This document shows, piece after piece, positions 8,627-16,809 of a stretch of 64,000 nucleotides of DNA. Every line of letters begins with the position of its first letter. The first letter of the stretch is position 1. The translations under genes were made by a program, and so were the position numbers. The notes beneath the pieces were generated by a model. It was given only the letters and a program-made list of their open reading frames with translations, made no database searches and had not been told where the DNA came from. The stretch is taken from contig JAFDYY010000008.1 of assembly GCA_018267195.1 (NCBI GenBank), positions 1-64,000 of the forward strand, given 5' to 3'. The DNA is from Bacteroidota bacterium (lineage in GTDB: Bacteria > Bacteroidota > Bacteroidia > Cytophagales > Cyclobacteriaceae).

Positions 8627-10774
8627 TTAGGAAACGGCCGTTCCCTCTTTGGCCGGAGGCTTAGGAACCAATACTTTTCTGGATAATCGGAACTTGCCTG
8701 TTTTCTTGTCTACCTCAATCAATTTTACCTTAATTTCCTCACCTACCTCAAGTACGCCATCCATTTTTTCAAGGCGTTCCCACTTTATTTCGGAGATGTG
8801 GAGTAAGCCGTCTTTGCCCGGCATAAACTCAACAAAGGCACCAAAGGGCATAATTGATTTCACTTTGCCGTCATACACTTCGCCTACTTCGGGTATGGCC
8901 ACAATGGCTTTCACCCGCTTCACGGCAGCATCCATCACATTTTGATCGGTAGCAAAAATATTAACCAGACCTTTATTGGCCACTTCTTCAATAACGATGG
9001 TGGCACCGGTTGTTTTTTGGATATCCTGTACCACTTTTCCGCCCGGCCCGATTACAGCCCCAATCATATCTTTATCAATCGTAATGGTTACGGCACGAGG
9101 TGCATTAGGTTTAAAATCAGGTCTTGGTGCGCTTAAAGATTTTTTCATTTCATTCAAAATGAAATGTCTTCCGTCTTTTGCCTGGTTTAATGCTTCGGCC
9201 AGCACTTCGTAGGTCAAGCCATCTACTTTCAAATCCATTTGGCAGGCTGTAATCCCTTTTTCCGTACCGGTTACTTTAAAATCCATATCGCCCAAATGGT
9301 CTTCATCGCCCAGGATATCGGAAAGGATTGCATATTTTCCGGTAGAACTGTCGGAAATCATACCCATGGCAATTCCCGAAACCGGAGCCGAGATCTGAAT
9401 ACCGGCATCCATTAAAGCCAAAGAGCCTGCACAAACAGTAGCCATTGACGATGATCCGTTCGATTCTAAAATATCCGAAACCACCCGGATGGTATAGGGG
9501 CTTTCGGTTAGGTTCGGAAGCACTTGCTTCAATGAGCGCATGGCTAAATTTCCGTGGCCCACTTCGCGTCTGCCGGGTCCGCGGTTGGGTTTTACCTCAC
9601 CGGTAGAAAATCCGGGAAAGTTGTAGTGTAAAATAAATTTGTTGGTACCGGCAAACATAGCACCATCTATTAACTGCTCGTCAAGTTTGGTACCTAAAGT
9701 TGCTGTCGTTAACGACTGGGTTTCACCTCGTGTAAAGATGGCTGAGCCATGGGCTGAAGGCAGGCAATCTACTTCCGACCAGATGGGGCGGATTTCAGTC
9801 GTTTTCCTTCCATCTAACCTTACTTTTTCATTGAGCACCAAATTGCGGCACGCTTTCTTCTGAATTTCTTTGTAGTATTTCTTTACCAGGTCTTTGTTAA
9901 CCGTTGTATCTTGGGGAAGAGCTGCTAGGTAATCCTCAATAATTCTTCCAAAAAGTTCGGAGCGGTCGTGTTTACTTTTTAATTGTTTTGCCGCTACCTC
10001 ATATACCTTGCTGTATAGCTGATTATGAAGTTCTTCGCGCAGCGTTTCATCCTTTGTTTCGTGTTCGTACTTACGCTTTTCAACTTTACCAACTTCTTTA
10101 GTTAATTCTATCTGCAACTGACATTGTGTTTTGATGGCCTCATGGGCGAGCTTTAGTGCCTTCAGCATGTCTGCTTCCTGAATTTCTTTTGCCTCTCCCT
10201 CCACCATCAATATATTTTCTATCGAGGCGGCCACAATAAAATCGAGGTCTGATTTTTCTTTTTGTTCTAAAGTAGGATTGATAATAAATTGACCCTCTAC
10301 CCGTACTACGCGTACTTCCGAAATAGGCCCTTGAAAAGGAATATCGGATACCGAAAGAGCTGCCGAGGCAGCAAAGGCCGCTAATGAATCGGGCAGTGCC
10401 TTGGCATCGCCTGAGATCAGTTGAATATTAACTTGTGTTTCGGCATGGTAATCATCCGGAAATAAAGGGCGGATGGCACGATCTACCAGACGGCTGATCA
10501 ATACTTCATAATCGGAAAGTTTTCCTTCGCGTTTTAAAAAACCTCCGGGTATTTTTCCGGTCGAGGCAAATTTTTCTTGATAGTCAACGGAAAGCGGTAA
10601 AAAATCGGCTCCTTCTACGCCTTCTTTGTTGGATACAACCGTGGCCAGGATCATGGTATTATCCATGCGCAGCACTACGCTGCCATCGGCCTGACGCGCC
10701 AGTTTTCCCGTTTCAATTGTTATTGACCTGCCATCGGGCAAGTTGCATGTTTTAGAGATTACAGTAGGTTTCAT
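8627..10774 (-). CDS. pnp: Polynucleotide phosphorylase
   Basis: A 715-residue 3'-5' exoribonuclease that degrades RNA by phosphorolysis. It has two RNase PH domains (about residues 10-220 and 310-545) joined by a helical linker, then a KH domain containing [16 protein letters not shown] (around 570-590) and an S1 domain containing [19 protein letters not shown] (around 640-660). Sites of the second core include GRGETQSLT and the [10 protein letters not shown] loop. Length is normal. It follows rpsO, the same order as in E. coli, with a terminator-like hairpin between, so expression may be partly uncoupled from rpsO. Confidence 0.97.
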   Translation of the reverse strand: MKPTVISKTCNLPDGRSITIETGKLARQADGSVVLRMDNTMILATVVSNKEGVEGADFLPLSVDYQEKFASTGKIPGGFLKREGKLSDYEVLISRLVDRAIRPLFPDDYHAETQVNIQLISGDAKALPDSLAAFAASAALSVSDIPFQGPISEVRVVRVEGQFIINPTLEQKEKSDLDFIVAASIENILMVEGEAKEIQEADMLKALKLAHEAIKTQCQLQIELTKEVGKVEKRKYEHETKDETLREELHNQLYSKVYEVAAKQLKSKHDRSELFGRIIEDYLAALPQDTTVNKDLVKKYYKEIQKKACRNLVLNEKVRLDGRKTTEIRPIWSEVDCLPSAHGSAIFTRGETQSLTTATLGTKLDEQLIDGAMFAGTNKFILHYNFPGFSTGEVKPNRGPGRREVGHGNLAMRSLKQVLPNLTESPYTIRVVSDILESNGSSSMATVCAGSLALMDAGIQISAPVSGIAMGMISDSSTGKYAILSDILGDEDHLGDMDFKVTGTEKGITACQMDLKVDGLTYEVLAEALNQAKDGRHFILNEMKKSLSAPRPDFKPNAPRAVTITIDKDMIGAVIGPGGKVVQDIQKTTGATIVIEEVANKGLVNIFATDQNVMDAAVKRVKAIVAIPEVGEVYDGKVKSIMPFGAFVEFMPGKDGLLHISEIKWERLEKMDGVLEVGEEIKVKLIEVDKKTGKFRLSRKVLVPKPPAKEGTAVS

Positions 10775-10819
10775 AAATGATGTAGTTGAGGCTGAACAGC
10801 CTGTTATTAAATGCGAAAA

Positions 10820-10840
10820 GGGAACCTAAAGAAGGTTCCC
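10820..10840 (-). terminator. Hairpin terminator or attenuator between rpsO and pnp
   Basis: A perfect seven-base stem (GGGAACC, 10820-10826, with 10834-10840) and a seven-base loop are followed on the minus strand by TTTT. It lies 20 bases past the rpsO stop. It could end most rpsO transcripts and let some read into pnp. Confidence 0.7.
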
Positions 10841-10859
10841 TGATCGGATATCGTTTTAT

Positions 10860-11135
10860 TTATTTTCTCAGGTCTAACTCGGTCAGCATAGCGCGGTAGC
10901 GGCTGATGTCATTACGCTGAAGGTAGTTTAGTAGTTTTTTGCGCTTCCCTACCAACTTTAACAACCCCTGTTGGGTGGCAAAGTCTTTTTTGTTTTTTTG
11001 TAAATGGCTGGTTAAGTGGTTGATTCGGTGCGTGAACAGAGCAATCTGCGATTCGGGAGAACCCGTATCTGTCTTCTTCTTGGCAAAGCTATGTTTGCTG
11101 AACAACTCTTGTTTTACGGCTGAGGATAAATACAT
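10860..11135 (-). CDS. rpsO: 30S ribosomal protein S15
   Basis: A 91-residue primary rRNA-binding protein of the 30S platform that contacts 16S rRNA and the 50S bridge. The S15 signature is clear: TGSPESQIALFTHRINHLT, then a basic helix and LVGKRKKLLNYL, ending in DISRYRAMLTELDLRK. Length is standard. It has its own well-formed promoter (11173-11205) and is followed by a hairpin before pnp. In E. coli S15 represses its own translation through its leader; the 30-odd base leader here is too short to judge that. Confidence 0.97.
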   Translation of the reverse strand: MYLSSAVKQELFSKHSFAKKKTDTGSPESQIALFTHRINHLTSHLQKNKKDFATQQGLLKLVGKRKKLLNYLQRNDISRYRAMLTELDLRK

Positions 11136-11172
11136 CGGCTTTTGTTTTTAGCTTTTTTTCGTTTTAATCGCG

Positions 11173-11205
11173 CAAAAGTAGAATAAAAAGGTTAAACCAC
11201 CAAAA
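11173..11205 (-). promoter_or_regulatory. Bacteroidota-type promoter of rpsO
   Basis: On the minus strand a TTTTG box (11201-11205) is separated by exactly 20 bases from TACTTTTG (11173-11180). This agrees with the Bacteroidota consensus TTTG and TAnnTTTG with about 19 bases between. It is the best-formed promoter in the window and lies 38 bases before the rpsO ATG, directly after the stop of the upstream permease gene. Confidence 0.65.
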
Positions 11206-11206
11206 T

Positions 11207-12814
11207 TCAGTCTGCTTTCGATTTTGGCTTTATCCAAGCTGGAAAACGTTGTTTTACCTTATCTATCACCACGCTGTAAAAGTCGGCATCAAACAGTCGG
11301 GCATCGGCACGGGCCTGCCTTAAAAAAATAAAACCAACCGCAAATAACACAGCATTGGGCATCCACATGCCAAATACCATCGAAGTGGTTTCTGCCCGGG
11401 CCCATTTTTCGCCCATCAGGCTGAGCACATAAAATACGATGAAGAAAAAAATGGAGGCAATAACGGGCACACCTAACCCCCCCTTCTTAATAATGGCTCC
11501 TAAAGGCGCACCAATTAAAAACATGGCAATACAAGCCACTGAATTAGCTAAAATTTTATGCCACTGTATTTCAAAAACACGGTACTCATACCGGTAACTC
11601 TCCACGTTTGTATTATAATTTTGAAGTTGCCCCTTAATCATCCGGGCACGGTTTAAGGCGGATGTAATTTCAGTTGTGTTTTGTGGCAGCTTGTACAAAC
11701 TGTCAGAGAATCTAACTGTTTTAGGACTGATGTGCTGAGGCACATGTACCCGAACCACCGGAGCCATCATGCCCGAACTCGGAGTAAAGGGATACTGCAA
11801 TCCTTTTCCGCTTTTTGATGTATCTCTTTTAATGCGCGCAGCCAGAATTGAGTCGTGTTGTTTTTTATATTTTTTCAAATCGGGTGTGAGCGGAATTGAA
11901 TCTTTTTTAAAATGAAATAAAAAGGCGCTGTTTTGGGTGCTGTAAATATTTAAGTGTTGCCCTTTAATTTCGCGTGTTACCGAATCCATATCGATTACCA
12001 GTTCACTCATGTTGCGCATGATGCGGTTGCTGGCAAACCATTTTTTTTCGGTTCGCTGTAATCCAAATGAAGACAAATCAAAAACAATCTCTGTCTTGTC
12101 AAACTTGGTTTTACTGAATGTTTCAGCGTTGTTAAATTGTCCGCTCATGTCCTGGCTAGATCCTTCGCTGTAGTTGTACCCGCGAAAGAGTTCCAGTTTT
12201 AGATACTGATCATTAAAAATGGTGTACATCTTTCCGGAGTCGGCAATGGTTACTTCTTTATTTCCAGAGCGGCCCCGGTGGTCATAAATGATTACATCCT
12301 TCAGGGTAATTCCATCTTTATATTTTTTGGCAACCTTAATGCTGATGTCGGGGATGCCGGCATAAAACTCACCTTCTTTTAAATCGAGTGCCGGTTTCTT
12401 TTGCTTAATATCGTATAGTAAACTGTAGGTTTCCAGGGCCGCCTTAGGAACCATAAAATTATTGGACAAGTAGGCAAAAAAGGTAATGCCCAGAGTAAAA
12501 ATAAAAATGGGCAATAAACTACGCGTAAGCGATATACCCAGGCTCTTTACGGCCGTCAGTTCAAAGTGTTCGCCCAAATTTCCGTAGGTAATCAAAGCCG
12601 ACAGTAATATACCTAAGGGTAATGCCTGTGGAGTAACCGAAACAGCAAAATAAAAAAGTAACGTACCGAGCACATCCCACCCCAGGTCTTTGCCAATGAT
12701 GTCATCAAAATATTTGATCATATTGACCAGCAACAAAATAAAGACCACCACAAAAAACGTTAGAACGAGCGGCCCGATAAAAGAAGATAAAATCAGCTTG
12801 TCAATTTTTTTCAT
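11207..12814 (-). CDS. LptF/LptG family permease (YjgP/YjgQ)
   Basis: A 535-residue inner-membrane protein of the LptF/LptG family, which with the LptB ATPase extracts lipopolysaccharide from the inner membrane. It has two N-terminal membrane helices (GPLVLTFFVVVFILLLVNM, then LLFYFAVSVTPQALPLGIL), a third at about 100-125, a large periplasmic beta domain in the middle, and three C-terminal helices starting at ILANSVACIAMFLIGAPLG. Bacteroidota members carry a longer periplasmic part than the E. coli proteins, as here. I chose the ATG at 12814 (MKKIDKLILSSF) over an upstream TTG at 12865, because a promoter-like TACCTTTG lies between them. A second permease partner is not in the window. Confidence 0.87.
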   Translation of the reverse strand: MKKIDKLILSSFIGPLVLTFFVVVFILLLVNMIKYFDDIIGKDLGWDVLGTLLFYFAVSVTPQALPLGILLSALITYGNLGEHFELTAVKSLGISLTRSLLPIFIFTLGITFFAYLSNNFMVPKAALETYSLLYDIKQKKPALDLKEGEFYAGIPDISIKVAKKYKDGITLKDVIIYDHRGRSGNKEVTIADSGKMYTIFNDQYLKLELFRGYNYSEGSSQDMSGQFNNAETFSKTKFDKTEIVFDLSSFGLQRTEKKWFASNRIMRNMSELVIDMDSVTREIKGQHLNIYSTQNSAFLFHFKKDSIPLTPDLKKYKKQHDSILAARIKRDTSKSGKGLQYPFTPSSGMMAPVVRVHVPQHISPKTVRFSDSLYKLPQNTTEITSALNRARMIKGQLQNYNTNVESYRYEYRVFEIQWHKILANSVACIAMFLIGAPLGAIIKKGGLGVPVIASIFFFIVFYVLSLMGEKWARAETTSMVFGMWMPNAVLFAVGFIFLRQARADARLFDADFYSVVIDKVKQRFPAWIKPKSKAD

Positions 12815-12821
12815 AGACACA

Positions 12822-12829
12822 CAAAGGTA
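12822..12829 (-). promoter_or_regulatory. Candidate -7 box before the LptF/G-type gene
   Basis: TACCTTTG on the minus strand matches TAnnTTTG and ends eight bases before the chosen ATG, implying a very short leader. No TTTG box at the right distance is seen, so support is partial. It favours the ATG at 12814. Confidence 0.35.
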
Positions 12830-12973
12830 GTGCAAAAAGAAAGCCAGAAAAGTTCCCTTTAACAAAGGATGTACTATTTAATTTTCTTCCGGGAAGCGGA
12901 TTCCTCCATCCATTAAAAAGTTATCTTCATTTTCTTTTTTTTAAGGTAACTTAACAAACAAAATGATAAAGAA

Positions 12974-14167
12974 ATGATGCGTGGGTCTGTTCTTTCTGTT
13001 ATGGTGCTTATCTCTTTTTTAGTCAACGCGCAAAAGAAAAATGCAGAATATTATTTTCAAAAAGGAGAAGAAGCCCTCGATGCCCAATCGTACAAAACGG
13101 CTCTCGCCCACCTAAACGAATGCCTTCGCCTAAACCCCTACTACATGGAAGCCTATTACTACCGGGGGCAGGCAAGAGAAAACATAGGCGACAAAAAAGG
13201 CGCACTAACCGACTACAGCATCTACATCGAAGCAAAACCTAAAGACACCGAAGCTCTCTTTGCCCGCGCTCAGTTGCGCTACCATTTTGGGCAGTGGGTC
13301 ATGGCGCGCGAAGACTTTCTTATACTCCTTACCTCACCTCCGAGTGAAACTAAAACTATTTTTTTTGCCCCCGATAAGGAAGGCGGCTTAGGTATTGCCA
13401 CCGCACAAAGTAACATAGCTGCCTCCATCTTAAACTACCTTGGGCTGATTGATACCCAAATGAAGAACTACAACCGGGCTATCTTATATCTCGACTCAGC
13501 TATTAAAGCAGAACCAAAAAATGCTGAGTTCTATGTTAACCGGGGGTGGACAAGGCAGGAAATGAACGATACCTTGAAAGCCCTACAAGACTACCAAAAA
13601 GCACTAACCATTAATCCGGAAGGAAGTATTGCCCGGTATAATCTGGCCGTTCTTTCGGCTGCGAAAGGAAACCTGAAAGAAATGGAAAAGTGGCTGAACG
13701 AAGCGATTGAACAAAACCCACAAGAACCCAGGTACTATACTGCTTTAGCTATTAATCAAACCGCCCAGCATCACTATCAAAAAGCACTTGACTACTACAC
13801 CACCTCCATTCAGCTTAGCAGCATAGATGCAGAAGTTTGGTTTAGGCGAGGGTTACTTAATATGCAACTCAACAACCTAAACAATTCCTTAGCCGATTTC
13901 ACGCAGTGTATTAAACTAAAAGAAACCCATGAGCAGGTGTGGCTTTGCCGCGGCAATCTTATGATGAGAATGGATCGCACCAAAGAGGCTATAGAAGACT
14001 ATACGATAGCCCTGGTGCACCAGCCAAATTTTGGCCGGGCTTACCTTCAGCGGGCACGGGCCTGGCTGAAAACCGGCAACCGTACGGAGGCATGCAATGA
14101 CTTAACTTCAGCCGAGTATCTGAAAGAACCCATTGATCCTAAACTAAGATCAGAAGCTTGCCGATAA
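12974..14167 (+). CDS. Secreted TPR repeat protein
   Basis: A 397-residue protein with a short signal peptide (MMRGSVLSVMVLISFLVNAQ) and TPR units over nearly its whole length. Typical segments are YYFQKGEEALDAQSYKTALA, YYYRGQARENIGDKKGALTD, YVNRGWTRQEMNDTLKALQD and AYLQRARAWLKTGNRTEACN. TPR repeats form helical scaffolds for protein binding. The protein is probably periplasmic. Adjacent ATG codons at 12974 and 12977 make the exact start ambiguous. It is followed at 66 bases by the ceramidase-like gene on the same strand. I cannot name a partner. Confidence 0.85.
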   Translation: MMRGSVLSVMVLISFLVNAQKKNAEYYFQKGEEALDAQSYKTALAHLNECLRLNPYYMEAYYYRGQARENIGDKKGALTDYSIYIEAKPKDTEALFARAQLRYHFGQWVMAREDFLILLTSPPSETKTIFFAPDKEGGLGIATAQSNIAASILNYLGLIDTQMKNYNRAILYLDSAIKAEPKNAEFYVNRGWTRQEMNDTLKALQDYQKALTINPEGSIARYNLAVLSAAKGNLKEMEKWLNEAIEQNPQEPRYYTALAINQTAQHHYQKALDYYTTSIQLSSIDAEVWFRRGLLNMQLNNLNNSLADFTQCIKLKETHEQVWLCRGNLMMRMDRTKEAIEDYTIALVHQPNFGRAYLQRARAWLKTGNRTEACNDLTSAEYLKEPIDPKLRSEACR

Positions 14168-14193
14168 TCGTTTTTTTTTGCATGACGTAATGA

Positions 14194-14227
14194 TTGGCAT
14201 TTTTATTGATAGCAAAAACTACCTTTA
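14194..14227 (+). promoter_or_regulatory. Weak promoter-like pair before the ceramidase-like gene
   Basis: TTG (14194-14196) and TACCTTTA (14220-14227) are 23 bases apart and end six bases before the ATG. The last base departs from TAnnTTTG and the spacing is long, so this is only a candidate. Confidence 0.25.
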
Positions 14228-14233
14228 CGCACG

Positions 14234-15556
14234 ATGAAAAAATGGAGCAAAAGAATAGTGATTATTACGGTGATGTTGGCACTTCTTACTTTTTCCATCA
14301 TCGGCCCGGTGGATGACCGCCCTATAACCAACCAAGATTTTTACCGGCAAACCATGAGCGAGCTGGCCTCTTTTCATCCGGCCGATTTCCCATCAAAAGA
14401 GGGATGGAAAACCGCCTGGGCTTCTATTAATATTACCCCCTCCACGCCCATGCCGATGGCAGGGTATGCTCCGCGCTATCATTTTGAGTCCGTGCACGAC
14501 TCTTTATATGTCAGGCTCCTTGCCCTGAGCAACGGCAAAGCTACTGCCGTTATCATCAGTGCCGACCTGCTGATTTTCCCCCCGGCATTGCGCCAAAAAA
14601 TTGAAGCCCTGAATTACGCCCATCATTTTCTTTACTTCACGGCCACACATATTCACAGCAGCCTTGGCGCCTGGAACGATAGCGTAATCGGAAATTTAAT
14701 TCTAGGCCAATACAACGAAGAATGGCTAAACCAATTAGCCGAAAAAATAACGGCTGCGATACAATCAGCCACCCAGCAATTACGGCCATCCGTCTTATCT
14801 TACTACGAGGCCGATGCTAAGGAATATGTGGAAAACCGGATAGACCCTGTGCATGGCTCGGTAGATGGCATCCTGCGTGGATTTAAAATATCTCGCGATA
14901 ACGGCACACAAGCTTTATTGGTTGCTTACAGCGGCCACCCGACCAACATCAGCCATTTAAGCCGTGCCCTTTCGGGCGATTATCCTGGAGCACTGATCCA
15001 ACGGGCACAAAAAAATAAATATCATTTTGCTATGTTCATCGCGGGTATGATCGGAAGCCACCGCACTAAATTTACTTCCGAACATGAATTTGTGTATTGC
15101 GACTCGTTGAGCCAACGGCTTTACCGAAAAATTGAAACGGCTTCGGCAACTCCTATCTCGAACACAGATATGCAAACAGGCCATATCGCTTTTTATTACG
15201 GACCTTCGCAATTACATCTATTTCAAAAATGGAAAGTGCGCGATTGGGTGTTCCGCTTTCTTTTTCAGAAACTGGAAGGAGGCATTACCTACCTTAAGCT
15301 CGGGTCTCTAATAATGCTGGGTATGCCGTGCGATTTTTCGGGCGAAATTTTTACGGATGATGATCTTGGAAAAAAAGCAGAAGAGAAAGGAGAAAAACTT
15401 TTTATCACCAGTTTTAACGGCCACTACGTGGGATACATTACGGCCGACAAGCACTACGGGCGCTCAGAGCAGGAAGAAGTGATGGCGTTGAACTGGGTAG
15501 GCCCTCATTTTGGAAATTACTACTCATCTGTTACACAAAAAATTCTAGACAAATAA
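14234..15556 (+). CDS. Neutral/alkaline ceramidase-like protein
   Basis: A 440-residue protein with an N-terminal membrane segment or uncleaved signal (IVIITVMLALLTFSIIG). The body resembles the N-terminal domain of neutral/alkaline non-lysosomal ceramidases: WASINITPSTPMPMAGYAPR at the start, a metal-site-like ATHIHSSLGAW, YSGHPTNISHLSR, and near the end FNGHYVGYITADKHYGR. Those enzymes hydrolyse ceramide to sphingosine and fatty acid with zinc. Many Bacteroidota make sphingolipids, so a lipid substrate is plausible, but this family branch is mostly uncharacterised and the C-terminal ceramidase domain is missing. The site of action would be the periplasmic face. Confidence 0.75.
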   Translation: MKKWSKRIVIITVMLALLTFSIIGPVDDRPITNQDFYRQTMSELASFHPADFPSKEGWKTAWASINITPSTPMPMAGYAPRYHFESVHDSLYVRLLALSNGKATAVIISADLLIFPPALRQKIEALNYAHHFLYFTATHIHSSLGAWNDSVIGNLILGQYNEEWLNQLAEKITAAIQSATQQLRPSVLSYYEADAKEYVENRIDPVHGSVDGILRGFKISRDNGTQALLVAYSGHPTNISHLSRALSGDYPGALIQRAQKNKYHFAMFIAGMIGSHRTKFTSEHEFVYCDSLSQRLYRKIETASATPISNTDMQTGHIAFYYGPSQLHLFQKWKVRDWVFRFLFQKLEGGITYLKLGSLIMLGMPCDFSGEIFTDDDLGKKAEEKGEKLFITSFNGHYVGYITADKHYGRSEQEEVMALNWVGPHFGNYYSSVTQKILDK

Positions 15557-15588
15557 TTCCGGATTTTTACAATAGACGGAGAAATCCG

Positions 15589-16806
15589 TTAGTTCCTTTT
15601 TCTGAAAATTTTTCTCGGTTTAGACTGTGGGTGGCGTTTAGGGGAGGGTTGTTTTTGTTCTGGGTTATAATTAAATGAGGAATGAAACCCTTCGGGCAGC
15701 GGGGCTTTCGTAATCTCTTTTCCGATCAGTCTTTCAATTTGTCCAAACCTGCGTTGGTCTAATTGATTGATAAAGGTAATGGCGTGGCCGGTACTGGCCG
15801 CTCGTGCCGTTCGGCCAATGCGGTGTATGTAATCTTCCGGGTCCGGAGGCACGTCATAGTTCAGTACCAGTTCAATACCTTCCACATCAATTCCCCGCGA
15901 TAATACATCGGTGCCGATCAGCAAACTCAGTTGTTTATTTTTAAACTCGCGCAAAATTTCTTCGCGTTCGTTTTGCTCCAAATCAGAGTGGATGGCTTTT
16001 GAACGAAGCCCAAGTTTGGGGAGCAATCGCCCCAAATGCTTTACCTTTTCTTTCGTAGAAGCAAAAATAAGAGCACTGGAAAAAGCTGAACTTTTCAATA
16101 AAGAACTGATCAGTTTTTCTTTTTCATCATCATTTACCAGATAGGCTTCCTGCACAATGCCATCAGCCGGTTTAGAGATGGCAATATTTATTTCTACCGG
16201 GTCTTGCAGAATTTTGTTGGCCAATGCCCGTATGCGCTGCGGCATGGTGGCCGAAAAAAGTAAAGTTTGCCGGGAGGGCGGCAAATACCTGACAATGCGC
16301 ATAATGTCATCGTAAAAACCCATATCGAGCATACGGTCGGCTTCATCAAGCACCAGGTGTTGAACGAATTTCAGATCAATCGCCCCCGAAGCCAGTTGTG
16401 CAATCAGCCTTCCGGGGGTAGCAATCATCAGGTCAACTCCGGCTTCCAGCGCTTTCTTTTGCTGATCCCACACCGCACCATCTCCACCTCCGTAAATCGG
16501 TATGGAACTCACTCCGGTAAAGTAAGCAAACCCTTCCACCTGCTGATCTATTTGCTGAACCAACTCGCGCGTAGGGGCAATAATTAGCGTATTGAGGTGG
16601 CGATGATCGGAATAAATAATGTTGTTAAGAATCGGGAGCAGGTAAGCGGCCGTTTTGCCCGTGCCGGTTTGGGCGCAGGCGATCAGATCGCGTTTGGCTA
16701 AAATAAATGGAATAGCCTGCTGCTGTATGGGCGTGGGTTTTTCATAACCCATGGCATTAAGCCCGTCTTGCAGTTTATGATCAAAATTAAAATTATTGAA
16801 AGTCAT
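15589..16806 (-). CDS. DEAD-box RNA helicase, RhlE-like
   Basis: A 405-residue ATP-dependent RNA helicase. The motifs run in order: Q motif (GYEKPTPIQQQAIP), motif I AQTGTGKT, Ia PTRELVQQ, Ib TPGRLI, II DEAD, III SAT, then in the second RecA domain TDVLSRGID and motif VI HRIGRTARA. The short basic C-terminal tail (KPRKIFRKRN) is RhlE-like. Roles in this family are RNA remodelling in ribosome assembly and mRNA decay. The start lies three bases after the stop of the ABC transporter gene, so the two are likely co-transcribed. A second DEAD-box gene of a different type is at 32632-34389. Confidence 0.94.
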   Translation of the reverse strand: MTFNNFNFDHKLQDGLNAMGYEKPTPIQQQAIPFILAKRDLIACAQTGTGKTAAYLLPILNNIIYSDHRHLNTLIIAPTRELVQQIDQQVEGFAYFTGVSSIPIYGGGDGAVWDQQKKALEAGVDLMIATPGRLIAQLASGAIDLKFVQHLVLDEADRMLDMGFYDDIMRIVRYLPPSRQTLLFSATMPQRIRALANKILQDPVEINIAISKPADGIVQEAYLVNDDEKEKLISSLLKSSAFSSALIFASTKEKVKHLGRLLPKLGLRSKAIHSDLEQNEREEILREFKNKQLSLLIGTDVLSRGIDVEGIELVLNYDVPPDPEDYIHRIGRTARAASTGHAITFINQLDQRRFGQIERLIGKEITKAPLPEGFHSSFNYNPEQKQPSPKRHPQSKPRKIFRKRN

Positions 16807-16809
16807 TGG

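Noticed and set aside
15560..15588. Inverted repeat CGGATTT/AAATCCG between two convergent genes
   Set aside because: Seven-base AT-rich stem with a long loop and no T run directly after; too weak to call a terminator.
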